Shown: positions 7,936 through 15,577, counted from the stretch's first letter. The stretch is DNA of 64,000 nt from Bacillota bacterium (GCA_023393165.1 JAEWMJ010000006.1:62001-126000), one strand, 5' to 3'. Numbers and translations are program-made. Notes: generated by a model not told the origin, from the letters alone.

Positions 7936-8970
7936 ATGAAAAAAATATTTGTTTTATTTATGATAACAGTAAGTATTTTAGTATTTATTGCATGTTCATC
8001 AAATAACGAAGAAAACATTTCACAATTTCAAAAATATATAACAGACAATAATATTACGCTATCATTACCATCAAAATTAAATACCGAAATTTTATCAGTT
8101 GATATTGAAAATAGATATAATCCGCGAATAATTATAAATATTAAAAATGAAAATGAAATTGAATATTTATTGGATACTACTATGGCGCTTAATGATTTTA
8201 AATATATTGGCGATTTATATGTTGATTATGCAAAATCAACAAAGCAATCTAATGATTATTATTTATCAATAATGTTAGATCAATTTTCACCGATAATTTA
8301 CGATTACGAAGAACAATGTTTATATCTTCAAAAAAACTATATGCAATATGTAAATCTTTATAAAGAATTTGGCACTACTGATATAAATCAAATAGAAAAA
8401 AAGGATAGAGGATTAGATTATTTAGTTGATAATGGCTTTGGCACAATGAAACATAATGAATTTGAAAGAATGGTAGATTGGCCAGATTATAAACCTTTTA
8501 TTAATAAGGGAGAATATGATGAAATTGGTAGTTCTTTAAAATCAATACGAATAGATTCAAAAATTGATCTAGCAAGTTTAAATTCAATTCCTGAGTTCTA
8601 TAATGTATCTTGGGGAATTAGTTTAGGTGAATTAGAGAAAATGGCTGGAAAGCCAATAAAAGCAGAAGTTAACGGCTTTTTTGATCAATATACATATAAT
8701 ATAAATTGTTTTGGGCATAATGCAAATGTTGTTTGCGGCTTTTATCATGAAAAGTTATCGCAAGTGAATTTTACGATTGATGGTATAACTTTTGAAGATA
8801 TTATTACAATAATGATTGATAAATATGGAAGTATAACTTATGACGATAGAGCAAAATTTCCATCTGTTGGTTGGAGTAATCATACTACCACAAATATTAC
8901 TGTGAAAAAATCGAGTGGAAATTTAGTTAATGTTTCTTTTGTGGATATTACGGATAAAGTAGTTAAATAA
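7936..8970 (+). CDS. lipoprotein of unknown function, mobile-element cargo
   Basis: 344 aa with a lipoprotein signal: MKKIFVLFMITVSILVFIAC, cleaved before Cys20. The mature part is acidic and Asn/Ile/Tyr-rich. A C-terminal section (about 235-340: WGISLGELEKMAGKP ... ITIMIDKYGSI) resembles folds in small surface lipoproteins that assess a protein's own geometry, but I cannot name the family. AAAGGAG precedes the ATG. It is driven by a near-consensus promoter next to the divergent XRE gene, so it is regulated cargo and would be attached outside the membrane. A surface-exclusion or host-interaction role is possible but only inferred. Confidence 0.75.
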   Translation: MKKIFVLFMITVSILVFIACSSNNEENISQFQKYITDNNITLSLPSKLNTEILSVDIENRYNPRIIINIKNENEIEYLLDTTMALNDFKYIGDLYVDYAKSTKQSNDYYLSIMLDQFSPIIYDYEEQCLYLQKNYMQYVNLYKEFGTTDINQIEKKDRGLDYLVDNGFGTMKHNEFERMVDWPDYKPFINKGEYDEIGSSLKSIRIDSKIDLASLNSIPEFYNVSWGISLGELEKMAGKPIKAEVNGFFDQYTYNINCFGHNANVVCGFYHEKLSQVNFTIDGITFEDIITIMIDKYGSITYDDRAKFPSVGWSNHTTTNITVKKSSGNLVNVSFVDITDKVVK

Positions 8971-9093
8971 AAGTTAATTATACCCTAAATATTAGTTTGT
9001 AAAAGTACACCTTTAAGGACACTAATTAAATGTAAGAAATCAAATAAAAATATATAGAAAATACGTCCGTAAAAGTTAATAATATTTACAAAT

Positions 9094-9130
9094 ATGTCCC
9101 TAAAATCAATTGACTTTTAGGGACATTTCT
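9094..9130 (+). terminator. terminator between lipoprotein and serine recombinase
   Basis: Perfect 12-bp stem ATGTCCCTAAAA (9094-9105) / TTTTAGGGACAT (9115-9126), then TTCTTTAT. A related half (ACGTCCGTAAAAGTT, 9063-9077) lies just upstream, so the site could double as a recombinase target. Confidence 0.7.
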
Positions 9131-9160
9131 TTATAATTAAATACATAAGGGGTGTTAGTT

Positions 9161-9769
9161 ATGAATGATGATGTAAGAATTCACGGATATGCTAGAGTAT
9201 CCAGCAAAGAACAAAACGAAGCAAGACAAATTATTGCCTTAAAGGAATTTGGGGTACTGGACAGGGATATTTACATTGATAAGCAAAGCGGGAAGGATTT
9301 TAACCGCCAAGAATACCAAAGAATGTTGAATTATATCCGCAAAGGGGACTTGTTGGCAATACCATCAATAGATAGGTTGGGGCGCAACTATTCTGAAATT
9401 CGTGAACAATGGCGGCATATAACAGTTGATTTAGGTGCAGATATTAAAGTATTGGACATGCCTTTACTTGATACTAGGGCTAAAGAAGATTCGATTGATA
9501 GCCGCTTTGTATCTGATCTTGTACTTCAAATACTTTCTTATGTAGCGGAAAAAGAAAGGATAAATATAAAGGCGCGGCAAGCCCAAGGGATAGCCGTCGC
9601 CAAAGCACAAGGAAAGGTATTGGGTAGGCCAAAAGCCGAATATCCGAATAATTGGAAAGAAGTATATGATCTATGGAATGAAAAGCAAGCAATCACCGCT
9701 AAGGAAGCAATGAATAGACTTGGATTGAAACGTAATACATTTTATAAACTGGTTAAGCAATATCAATAA
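9161..9769 (+). CDS. serine recombinase, resolvase/invertase family
   Basis: 202 aa. The N-terminal catalytic domain has YARVSSKEQ (nucleophile Ser14 or Ser15), IPSIDRLGRNYSEI and the E-helix SYVAEKERINIKARQAQGI. A C-terminal helix-turn-helix (ITAKEAMNRLGLKRNTFYKLVKQY) binds DNA. The length fits small resolvases and invertases, not large serine integrases. The ATG at 9161 is preferred over the GTG at 9152, as AAGGGG is correctly spaced. Integration is explained by the tyrosine enzyme, so this one may resolve multimers of an extrachromosomal form or invert DNA; repeats at 9063-9126 are candidate sites. Confidence 0.93.
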   Translation: MNDDVRIHGYARVSSKEQNEARQIIALKEFGVLDRDIYIDKQSGKDFNRQEYQRMLNYIRKGDLLAIPSIDRLGRNYSEIREQWRHITVDLGADIKVLDMPLLDTRAKEDSIDSRFVSDLVLQILSYVAEKERINIKARQAQGIAVAKAQGKVLGRPKAEYPNNWKEVYDLWNEKQAITAKEAMNRLGLKRNTFYKLVKQYQ

Positions 9770-10083
9770 TAATTAATATTTTTGACAGTGGTTAAAAGTT
9801 TATGCAAAGAAGGGGGTAATAAACATTTTTTTAGGTTATTCTTTTTTCTAAAACTGTTATAGTAGGTGTTATTCCAGGTGCTTTTTAATGTTTTTATCGT
9901 TGGCCTACTTAACGGAAAATGTATTAATTCTCCAAAGATCTTAAATAAAGACCTATATTTTTATTGGATTTTCATATAACATAATTGATATTTAAGCCAT
10001 ATTTATTAATTTATATAGTTGATTTTTTTACCTAATAAAATTAGATTTAGAATATGATATTTTTATGAAAATTTATCGAAATG
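9770..10083. other. A+T-rich spacer before the retron
   Basis: About 310 bp with no credible gene. It contains T-rich runs and no clear inverted repeat. Nothing functional is seen before the promoter at 10084. Confidence 0.5.
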
Positions 10084-10092
10084 TGTTATAAT
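10084..10092 (+). promoter_or_regulatory. extended -10 promoter of the retron RNA
   Basis: TGT followed by TATAAT (10087-10092) forms an extended -10 element. No good -35 box is seen. Start of transcription about 7 bp later would fall at 10099, exactly where the a1 repeat begins. Confidence 0.65.
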
Positions 10093-10098
10093 ATAGCA

Positions 10099-10269
10099 GT
10101 ATATAGAAGAATTGCTTTTCGTTAGCGTTACGCAACGGGAATTTTTAATGTGAGGAGCAGATGCGCTTTACATACCTTGTCCCATAAAACGATGTTTCGT
10201 TGAATGGTTGTCCTCGATGCTTTCGATTTATTTCGATTCGGGCGCAGTAGGTTGAATTCTTCTATATAC
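10099..10269 (+). ncRNA. retron msr-msd RNA
   Basis: About 171 nt just upstream of the reverse transcriptase. The two ends are a perfect 15-bp inverted repeat, a1 10099-10113 and a2 10255-10269, the hallmark closing stem of retron RNAs. Inside are a strong GC hairpin (CGTTAGCGTTACGCAACG), a second hairpin 10148-10173 (ATGT..AGC/GCT..ACAT) and a third (CCAT aa AACGA / TCGTT ga ATGG) near 10182-10206. The first two would belong to msr and the rest to msd. Reverse transcription of the msd part would give the RNA-linked multicopy DNA. The exact branching G and msd limits cannot be fixed by eye. Confidence 0.85.
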
Positions 10270-10295
10270 ACTATTAATTTTTATAAAGTAGAATT

Positions 10296-11954
10296 ATGTT
10301 TAAAAAATCGTTAGAACAAATAAAAGAAATGTTTTTTGAATTAAACACAAGACAAGATGTGGCTGAATTGTTGGAGATTAATGATAGAAGTTTATGTTTT
10401 TTTTTATATGTAAAAAGGCCTGAAAACATGTATTCAACTTTTAAATTGTTAAAGCATGACAACACATATCGTGAAATCAACGCGCCACAAAAAGATTTAA
10501 AGAACATTCAAAGAAAATTGGCTTATATTTTGAATCTAGTTTATAAAATTAAACCATCAGCATATGGATTTATAAGTGGAAAGAATATTCTTGCAAATGC
10601 TAATAATCATTTAAGGCGAAAAGTTGTATTGAACATAGATTTAAAGGACTTTTTTGGACAGATTCATTTCGGCAGGGTTAGGGGGATGCTCATAAAAAAA
10701 CCATATAATATAGGTGAAGAGGCAGCGACTGTAATTGCACAATTGGCATGTTATAATGGGATTCTTCCACAAGGTGCTCCATCATCCCCAGTCATAACTA
10801 ATATGATTTGTAGTCCGTTAGATACTCAATTAATTAAGATAGCAAAAAAACATAATATTAGATATACAAGGTATGCAGATGATATAACATTTTCAACTTT
10901 TGACAAAAATTTTTCTGAAAAAATAGTAAATAATGATCCGAAAAATGTTCTACTTGGTTCTGAAATAATTAAAACATTAGATAATAATGGCTTTAAAATT
11001 AACAATAATAAAATATTTCTGAATAATAGAGATACAAGGCAAGAAGTAACCGGGTTAGTTGTTAATAAGTTTCCAAATATAAAAAGAGAAAAATTAAAGA
11101 ATCTTCGCGCAATACTTTTTAATTGTAAAAAATATGGTATTTTACAGACGGCAAAAAAGTATGTTGGATTAGGCTATTGTCATAATAATTATATAATAGA
11201 TAATATTAATAATGAAGAATGTGAAGATGTTATAAATTCTTGGTTTAAAGCAGTTTTAAAAGGAAAGATTGGTTTCATTAAACATATTCGGGGTGGACAA
11301 GATTTTTTATTTCTTAAATATGCGGAAAAAATTAATTGCATTTTTAATGAACCAATTTTTGATATCAGTGTCTTAAAATATTTTAATGATAAAATAATTA
11401 ATAATGTATTAGTATTGGAAAGTGATAATTTTCAAGGAACATGTTTTTTACTGAAAAATTATGGTTTAGTCACTAATTATCATGTTACAGAAGATGGCGA
11501 TTTTTATAATGCGTATTCATATAAGGAGTATAAAATTAATAAAATTTGTACAATATCCAAAAACTTAAACGAAATTAGATCGGATAAAACAATTGATTAT
11601 GCAATCTACGATTTTACCAAAAATAATGAAGATTTTTTAGAATTAAGCCATAATAAATTAGAAGTTGGTGATGAAGTTACAATTATAGGTTATCCAAATT
11701 ATCAACAAGGTAATTCACCTAATATTCAGAAATGCAGTATTACAAGTACTAAATATTATATGGGATCAACTTTTTATACAGTAAGTGGAAGTGTATTTCA
11801 CGGTGCAAGCGGTGGCGCGGTTCTTGATAAGCAGAATAAAGTGGTTGGAATTATCAAAGGTGGCGTTGTAAATAGCGAAGACCAAAAAGCGAATGAAAAT
11901 CAAGGTTTTGTCCCATTAGATATAGTGTTGGAACATTTTAATAAAACTGAATAA
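10296..11954 (+). CDS. retron reverse transcriptase fused to trypsin-like serine protease
   Basis: 552 aa. The N-terminal half is a retron RT: NANNH (101-105, retron NAxxH motif), NIDLKDFF (catalytic Asp115), PQGAPSSP, YADD (193-196) and VTG (251-253). It copies the adjacent RNA into msDNA. From about 375 there is a chymotrypsin/trypsin-like domain: GTCFLLKNYGLVTNYH (His396), DYAIYDF (Asp434) and HGASGGAVLD (Ser505) form a full triad. Fused or linked effectors are how retrons act as phage defence; the protease is the presumed toxic effector, held inactive by RT-msDNA. The last step is inference. It starts 26 bp after a2 with no strong ribosome site, usual for retrons. Confidence 0.93.
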   Translation: MFKKSLEQIKEMFFELNTRQDVAELLEINDRSLCFFLYVKRPENMYSTFKLLKHDNTYREINAPQKDLKNIQRKLAYILNLVYKIKPSAYGFISGKNILANANNHLRRKVVLNIDLKDFFGQIHFGRVRGMLIKKPYNIGEEAATVIAQLACYNGILPQGAPSSPVITNMICSPLDTQLIKIAKKHNIRYTRYADDITFSTFDKNFSEKIVNNDPKNVLLGSEIIKTLDNNGFKINNNKIFLNNRDTRQEVTGLVVNKFPNIKREKLKNLRAILFNCKKYGILQTAKKYVGLGYCHNNYIIDNINNEECEDVINSWFKAVLKGKIGFIKHIRGGQDFLFLKYAEKINCIFNEPIFDISVLKYFNDKIINNVLVLESDNFQGTCFLLKNYGLVTNYHVTEDGDFYNAYSYKEYKINKICTISKNLNEIRSDKTIDYAIYDFTKNNEDFLELSHNKLEVGDEVTIIGYPNYQQGNSPNIQKCSITSTKYYMGSTFYTVSGSVFHGASGGAVLDKQNKVVGIIKGGVVNSEDQKANENQGFVPLDIVLEHFNKTE

Positions 11955-12033
11955 AGTTTTCTAAATGTTTTTTCTGTGATATAATCTATTATGATATTGT
12001 TAATTAAATTATGATTTATGTTATCGGTTGAAT

Positions 12034-12044
12034 TATGACAACGA
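12034..12044 (+). promoter_or_regulatory. TATGACAACGA motif near right end
   Basis: Exact copy of the 11-mer found at 3464-3474 and in the attachment repeat. It lies exactly 100 bp before the copy at 12134, within GAATTATGACAACGATAG. A candidate right-arm integrase site. Confidence 0.5.
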
Positions 12045-12108
12045 TAGCACAAAAATATGAACATTGAAAAGTGTTAATATCTTAAAAAAGGCTTTATAAT
12101 GCGGCTTT

Positions 12109-12202
12109 TAACTTCGTTAAACTGGTTGCCTGGTATGACAACGAGTGGGGTTACAGCAACAAAGTTCTTGAACTCATCAAGTACATTGACACAGTAAAAT
12201 AA
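12109..12202 (+). repeat. right attachment copy (attR), detached 3' end of gap
   Basis: 94 bp identical to 3275-3368. It encodes the last GAPDH residues and stop but has no start, so it is a gene fragment. The original gap terminator follows it directly. Confidence 0.93.
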
Positions 12203-12216
12203 ATTTTTTATGAATG

Positions 12217-12245
12217 AAGGGCATCCGTCAGGATGCCCTTTTTTT
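12217..12245 (+). terminator. original terminator of gap, displaced
   Basis: AAGGGCATCC (12217-12226) pairs with GGATGCCCTT (12231-12240), followed by TTTTT. It lies 15 bp past the attR stop codon. Before integration it would have ended gap transcription; it is now 8.9 kb away. Confidence 0.85.
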
Positions 12246-12441
12246 GATAAAATTTGGTTCAAATAAAAACTTGGCGGAGATAAAAAATATAATGATAAAT
12301 TGGAAGCGGAAAATGGGCTATTTTTTCTAAAGTTTTAGGAAAAAATCCATGGATTTTCCAGCACGTGATAGTAGGAAAAAAACTGATATTTATACAAATT
12401 AATAGCAATTTATAGAAAAAAAGCCGTTTTTAAGCCGTTTA

Positions 12442-12472
12442 CACTTGATTTTAAAAAATCAAGTGGTATAAT
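12442..12472 (+). promoter_or_regulatory. promoter of the amino-acid transporter within a 24-bp palindrome
   Basis: TTGATT (12445-12450), a 16-bp spacer and TATAAT (12467-12472). The -35 box lies inside a perfect inverted repeat with 11-bp arms (12442-12452 / 12455-12465). This is an operator-like arrangement for a repressor that I cannot name. A second near-palindrome centred on CCATGG lies about 100 bp upstream. Confidence 0.65.
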
Positions 12473-12517
12473 TATACGATATTAAAAAATATATAATTTA
12501 ACCTGGAGGAAATAATA

Positions 12518-13444
12518 ATGAAAAAAGTTTTAGCACTTATCGTAGCGGTTGCGTTGTGCGCGGCGTTCTTTACGGCTTGTGCGTCGTCTACGCCGGCTGC
12601 GTCGTCCGCTGCACCTTCCGAATCGGCTGCCGCATCTGTTGCTGCTTCCGAACCGGCTGCTGCTTCTGAGTCCGCCGCTCCTTCCGAATCGGCTGCGGCT
12701 TCCGCTTCAGATGTATCATCTCCCAAGATTGACGCGATTAAAGAAGCGGGTAAGCTCGTGATGCTGACGAATGCACAATTCGCACCATATGAATATCTTG
12801 GTTCGGACAATAAACCGGCAGGCGTTGACGTTGAGATTGCCAAGGCAATTGCAGATAAGATCGGCGTAGAGCTGGAAGTTATTGATATGGATTTTGACGG
12901 TTTGATTTCCGCACTTCTAGGCGGTAAAGGCGATTTAATTGCGGCTGGTCTTACTATTGACGAAGAACGCAAGCAGAGCGTTGACTTCTCCGATACTTAT
13001 GCGGACGCTACGCAGATGATCATCGTGAAAGAAGACAACACGACCATAAAAACAGCGGCTGATCTCGCAGGCAAGACGATCGGCGTACAGCTTGGAACAA
13101 CCGGCGATATTTATGCGTCCGATCCTACCATGGTTCCTGATGCAAATGTGAAACAGTACAAGACCGGGATCGACGCCGGTATGGATCTGGCAAACGGTAA
13201 ACTGGACGCAGTAGTTATCGATAAACTGCCCGCGCAGAACATCGTGGCATCCACACCCGGACTGAAACTGATTGACGAGAATCTGACAGACGAACAGTAC
13301 GCGATCGCGGTTCAGAAAGGCGATGAAGGCTTCCTTAGTGTAATCAACGAAGTGATAAAAGAACTGCAGGCTTCCGGTCAAGTTGAAAAGTGGACCGAGC
13401 AGCATGCGCAGGAAGCGGCTGTAGCAAGCCCAAGCGAAAGCTAA
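12518..13444 (+). CDS. amino-acid ABC transporter substrate-binding lipoprotein
   Basis: Captures a polar amino acid outside the membrane and hands it to the permease. 308 aa. The lipobox FTAC puts the lipidated Cys at 21. A 45-residue Ala/Ser/Glu/Pro linker with repeated SESAA units follows, then an SBP_bac_3 domain (NAQFAPYEYLGSDNKPAGVD ... DLIAAGLTI ... VDFSDTYADATQ ... GKTIGVQLGTTGD). This is the GlnH/HisJ/FliY group; the precise substrate cannot be read. GGAGG lies upstream. A strong terminator follows, so permease and ATPase depend on read-through or on their own promoter. Confidence 0.93.
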   Translation: MKKVLALIVAVALCAAFFTACASSTPAASSAAPSESAAASVAASEPAAASESAAPSESAAASASDVSSPKIDAIKEAGKLVMLTNAQFAPYEYLGSDNKPAGVDVEIAKAIADKIGVELEVIDMDFDGLISALLGGKGDLIAAGLTIDEERKQSVDFSDTYADATQMIIVKEDNTTIKTAADLAGKTIGVQLGTTGDIYASDPTMVPDANVKQYKTGIDAGMDLANGKLDAVVIDKLPAQNIVASTPGLKLIDENLTDEQYAIAVQKGDEGFLSVINEVIKELQASGQVEKWTEQHAQEAAVASPSES

Positions 13445-13462
13445 AATAAAGTAACATCATTT

Positions 13463-13503
13463 AATCCGCAAAGAGACAAAAATTCTCTTTGCGGATTTTT
13501 TAT
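13463..13503 (+). terminator. terminator after the binding-protein gene
   Basis: Perfect 14-bp stem AATCCGCAAAGAGA (13463-13476) / TCTCTTTGCGGATT (13484-13497), then T-rich. In such operons it reduces downstream expression relative to the binding protein. Confidence 0.88.
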
Positions 13504-13589
13504 TGTTTTGTTATAATATTGGTGTATGTTTTTATAGTATCCATCCCATGGTTTTTAAACTATGGGTTTTTAATTCACAGGAGCGGTTT

Positions 13590-14288
13590 ATGTTTAACGA
13601 TATTCCCGGACAAATTTATTCCACACTGATTGAAAACGGCAGGTGGACCCTGTTTGTAAACGGATTGCTTGTCACGCTGGCGATTGCCGGTATAGCGGTC
13701 GCTCTGGGCGTTGTGATAGGTTCCATGGTCGCGATCGCGAAGGTAAGCGCGCATCAACGTAAGAAGATGAAATGGCTGGAAGTGATCTGCGATATCTATA
13801 TCACTGTTATACGCGGCACGCCAATTGTTGTGCAGCTTTTGATTATGTATTATATCGTTTTTGCCGCTGCTCCAAGCGAAGCCGCTCCGTATGTGGCCGC
13901 TCTGGCGTTCGGTATCAACAGCGGCGCGTATGTCGCCGAAATCGTGCGCGCGGGCATCCAGTCCGTGGACAGGGGTCAAACCGAAGCCGGCCGTTCCTTG
14001 GGTTTAACCAGCGGTATGACCATGCGGGAGATCGTTTTTCCCCAGGCAATCAAAAATATACTGCCCGCTCTGGGCAACGAGTTTATCGTTCTGTTTAAAG
14101 AAACCGCAATCGTGGGTATGGTTGCGGTGGCGGATCTTACGCGCGCGGCGGATCTTGTTCGCTCCAGAACGTTTGCGCCGCTGGTTCCCCTTCTTTTCAT
14201 CGCGCTTGTTTATCTGGGGATCGTGCTGATCATCAGCTGGGTGCTTAAAAAACTGGAAGCGAAACTTGCGAAAAGCGATGTACGTTGA
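13590..14288 (+). CDS. amino-acid ABC transporter permease
   Basis: 232 aa from the ATG at 13590, chosen for CAGGAG upstream; the longer frame would add residues unlike the family. It has the HisM/GlnP pattern: membrane segments at about 20-45, 65-90, 95-115, 155-180 and 195-220, and the EAA loop EAGRSLGLTSGMTMREIVFPQAIKNILPALGNEF (residues about 130-163) that docks with the ATPase. It is an inner-membrane channel subunit, probably a homodimer, as only one permease is present. The ATPase follows 15 bp later in the same operon. Confidence 0.93.
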   Translation: MFNDIPGQIYSTLIENGRWTLFVNGLLVTLAIAGIAVALGVVIGSMVAIAKVSAHQRKKMKWLEVICDIYITVIRGTPIVVQLLIMYYIVFAAAPSEAAPYVAALAFGINSGAYVAEIVRAGIQSVDRGQTEAGRSLGLTSGMTMREIVFPQAIKNILPALGNEFIVLFKETAIVGMVAVADLTRAADLVRSRTFAPLVPLLFIALVYLGIVLIISWVLKKLEAKLAKSDVR

Positions 14289-14303
14289 GTGGGGGCATAT
14301 GAA

Positions 14304-15029
14304 ATGATAATCACAAAAAATCTGGTGAAAATATTCGGAAACGGACCGCTGGTACTTGATAATATTTCCGAGAATATAGAAAAAGGCGAGAAGGTCGTGA
14401 TCGTGGGCCCCTCGGGCAGCGGCAAAAGTACTTTTTTGCGCTGTCTGAATCTTCTGGAGGAGCCGACGTCCGGCGAAGTCTGGTTTGAAGACAAACAGAT
14501 CAATATGCCGGGTGTGGATGTTGATAAAATCAGGCGGAAGATGGGAATGGTCTTTCAGCAGTTCAACCTGTTTCCGCATAAAACGGTACGTCAGAATATA
14601 ACGCTTGCACCTACCAAACTGGAGATCATGACGCAGGAGCAGGCTGACGACAAGGCGACTGCGCTTCTTGTCAGGATCGGCCTTTCGGACAAGGCGGACG
14701 CGTATCCTTCCCAGCTTTCGGGCGGGCAGAAACAGCGTGTTGCCATTGTTCGCGCGCTGGCGATGGAGCCGGACGTCATGTTGTTTGACGAGCCGACGTC
14801 AGCGCTTGACCCCGAAATGGTGGGAGAAGTGCTGGATTTTATGCATACGCTGGCCGACGAGGGAATGACCATGGTGGTGGTCACTCACGAAATGGGGTTT
14901 GCGCGCGAGGTTGCGACGCGCGTACTGTTTATGGATCAGGGCAAAATACTGGAACAGGCTCCGCCCAAAGAATTCTTCGGACAGCCCAAAAATCCAAGAC
15001 TTCAGGATTTTTTGTCCAAGGTTTTATAA
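14304..15029 (+). CDS. amino-acid ABC transporter ATP-binding protein
   Basis: 241 aa, GlnQ/HisP type. Walker A GPSGSGKST, Q-loop FQQFNLFPH, signature LSGGQKQR, Walker B VMLFDEPTSALDP and switch His in VVVTHEMGFA are all intact. It energises import by the preceding permease. The ATG at 14304 is favoured over the GTG at 14289, because GGGGG sits about eight bases before it. The TAA stop lies inside the left end of an inverted-repeat element (15025-15200) whose other copy also covers a stop codon. Confidence 0.95.
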   Translation: MIITKNLVKIFGNGPLVLDNISENIEKGEKVVIVGPSGSGKSTFLRCLNLLEEPTSGEVWFEDKQINMPGVDVDKIRRKMGMVFQQFNLFPHKTVRQNITLAPTKLEIMTQEQADDKATALLVRIGLSDKADAYPSQLSGGQKQRVAIVRALAMEPDVMLFDEPTSALDPEMVGEVLDFMHTLADEGMTMVVVTHEMGFAREVATRVLFMDQGKILEQAPPKEFFGQPKNPRLQDFLSKVL

Positions 15030-15200
15030 TACAATTCCGCGATTAAAAACATTGTATGTTTTTAATCCGGCAAGCTATGATTGTAGCTACGGCTCAGCCG
15101 CAGGCGATGTATTGAACGGCATCCGCGCGGTCTTAAACCGCTGCCGCGTAAAACGTGGCAAATTAAAAACCAAAGGTTTTTAATTGCGGATTAGTATAAA
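15025..15200. repeat. inverted-repeat (MITE-like) element, copy 1
   Basis: Ends TATAATACAATTCCGCGATT and AATTGCGGATTAGTATAAA are near-perfect inverted repeats. Inside, GATTAAAAACattgtatGTTTTTAATC and AATTAAAAACcaaagGTTTTTAATT form two further hairpins. It has no ORF. It matches 62533-62680 in ends, inner hairpin and position across a stop codon. Confidence 0.7.
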
Positions 15201-15276
15201 AAAAGCTGTTTATTTTAAAAAAATAGTGTATAATAATATGGTTGCCTGAAGATTTGATTGGATGGCGGCGCGATGT

Positions 15277-15353
15277 GTGCCCGTAGCTCAGCTGGATAGA
15301 GCGTAGGACTCCGACTCCTAAGGCCAGAGGTTCGAACCCTCCCGGGCACGCCA
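15277..15353 (+). tRNA. tRNA-Arg (anticodon CCG)
   Basis: 77 nt including an encoded CCA. Acceptor GTGCCCG/CGGGCAC pairs fully; D arm GCTC/GAGC; anticodon stem TAGGA/TCCTA around CTCCGAC, anticodon CCG (codon CGG); T loop TTCGAAC. A terminator follows. Confidence 0.95.
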
Positions 15354-15357
15354 AAAA

Positions 15358-15388
15358 GAAAGTCCATACAAAGTATGGGCTTTTTGTT
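15358..15388 (+). terminator. terminator of tRNA-Arg
   Basis: AAAGTCCATAC / GTATGGGCTTTTTG hairpin directly after the tRNA. Confidence 0.75.
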
Positions 15389-15392
15389 TTGG

Positions 15393-15569
15393 AGAAAAAT
15401 GAGGAGGATTCGAGAGGAAAGCAGAGCGAACGCCCGCAGTGCGGGAAGAAGAGAGCGCAGGGTTTCGCTGGGCATGAGATGAGCGCAAGGGAGCTCCGAC
15501 GGCCGAGCGCGAATCGATAAGCGAAGCTGGAAAGAGCGGCGTAGCCGCGCAACCCTGCCGGGTACGCCA
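15393..15569 (+). repeat. tRNA-linked repeat ending in a degenerate tRNA 3' end
   Basis: A G+A-rich segment without a gene. Its last 20 bases (15550-15569, CAACCCTGCCGGGTACGCCA) match 17 of 20 bases of the tRNA-Arg 3' end (15334-15353), CCA included. It looks like a duplicated tRNA 3' end with about 200 bp between copies. Inner short hairpins (GCCCGCAGTGCGGG) are visible. Confidence 0.6.
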
Positions 15570-15577
15570 ATAACTTG

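Larger units (their letters stand above)
3275..12202. mobile_element. integrative element in the 3' end of gap, with integrase, helicase, serine recombinase and retron
   Basis: About 8.9 kb bounded by identical 94-bp copies of the gap 3' end. The interior is clearly A+T-richer than both flanks. In order it holds a tyrosine integrase next to the left junction, an unrecognised protein, an SF2 helicase, a divergent XRE/lipoprotein pair, a serine recombinase, and a retron RNA with an RT-protease gene. I see no capsid, relaxase or conjugation gene, so it resembles a small integrative (possibly mobilizable or phage-satellite-like) island. This classification is inference; the boundaries and integrase are directly visible. 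Confidence 0.9.

Noticed and set aside
3275..12202. Prophage
   Set aside because: No terminase, capsid, portal, tail or lysis gene is present in the island.
12074..12262. Minus-strand ORF over attR
   Set aside because: Shadow of the duplicated gap end; the same string appears over gap itself.
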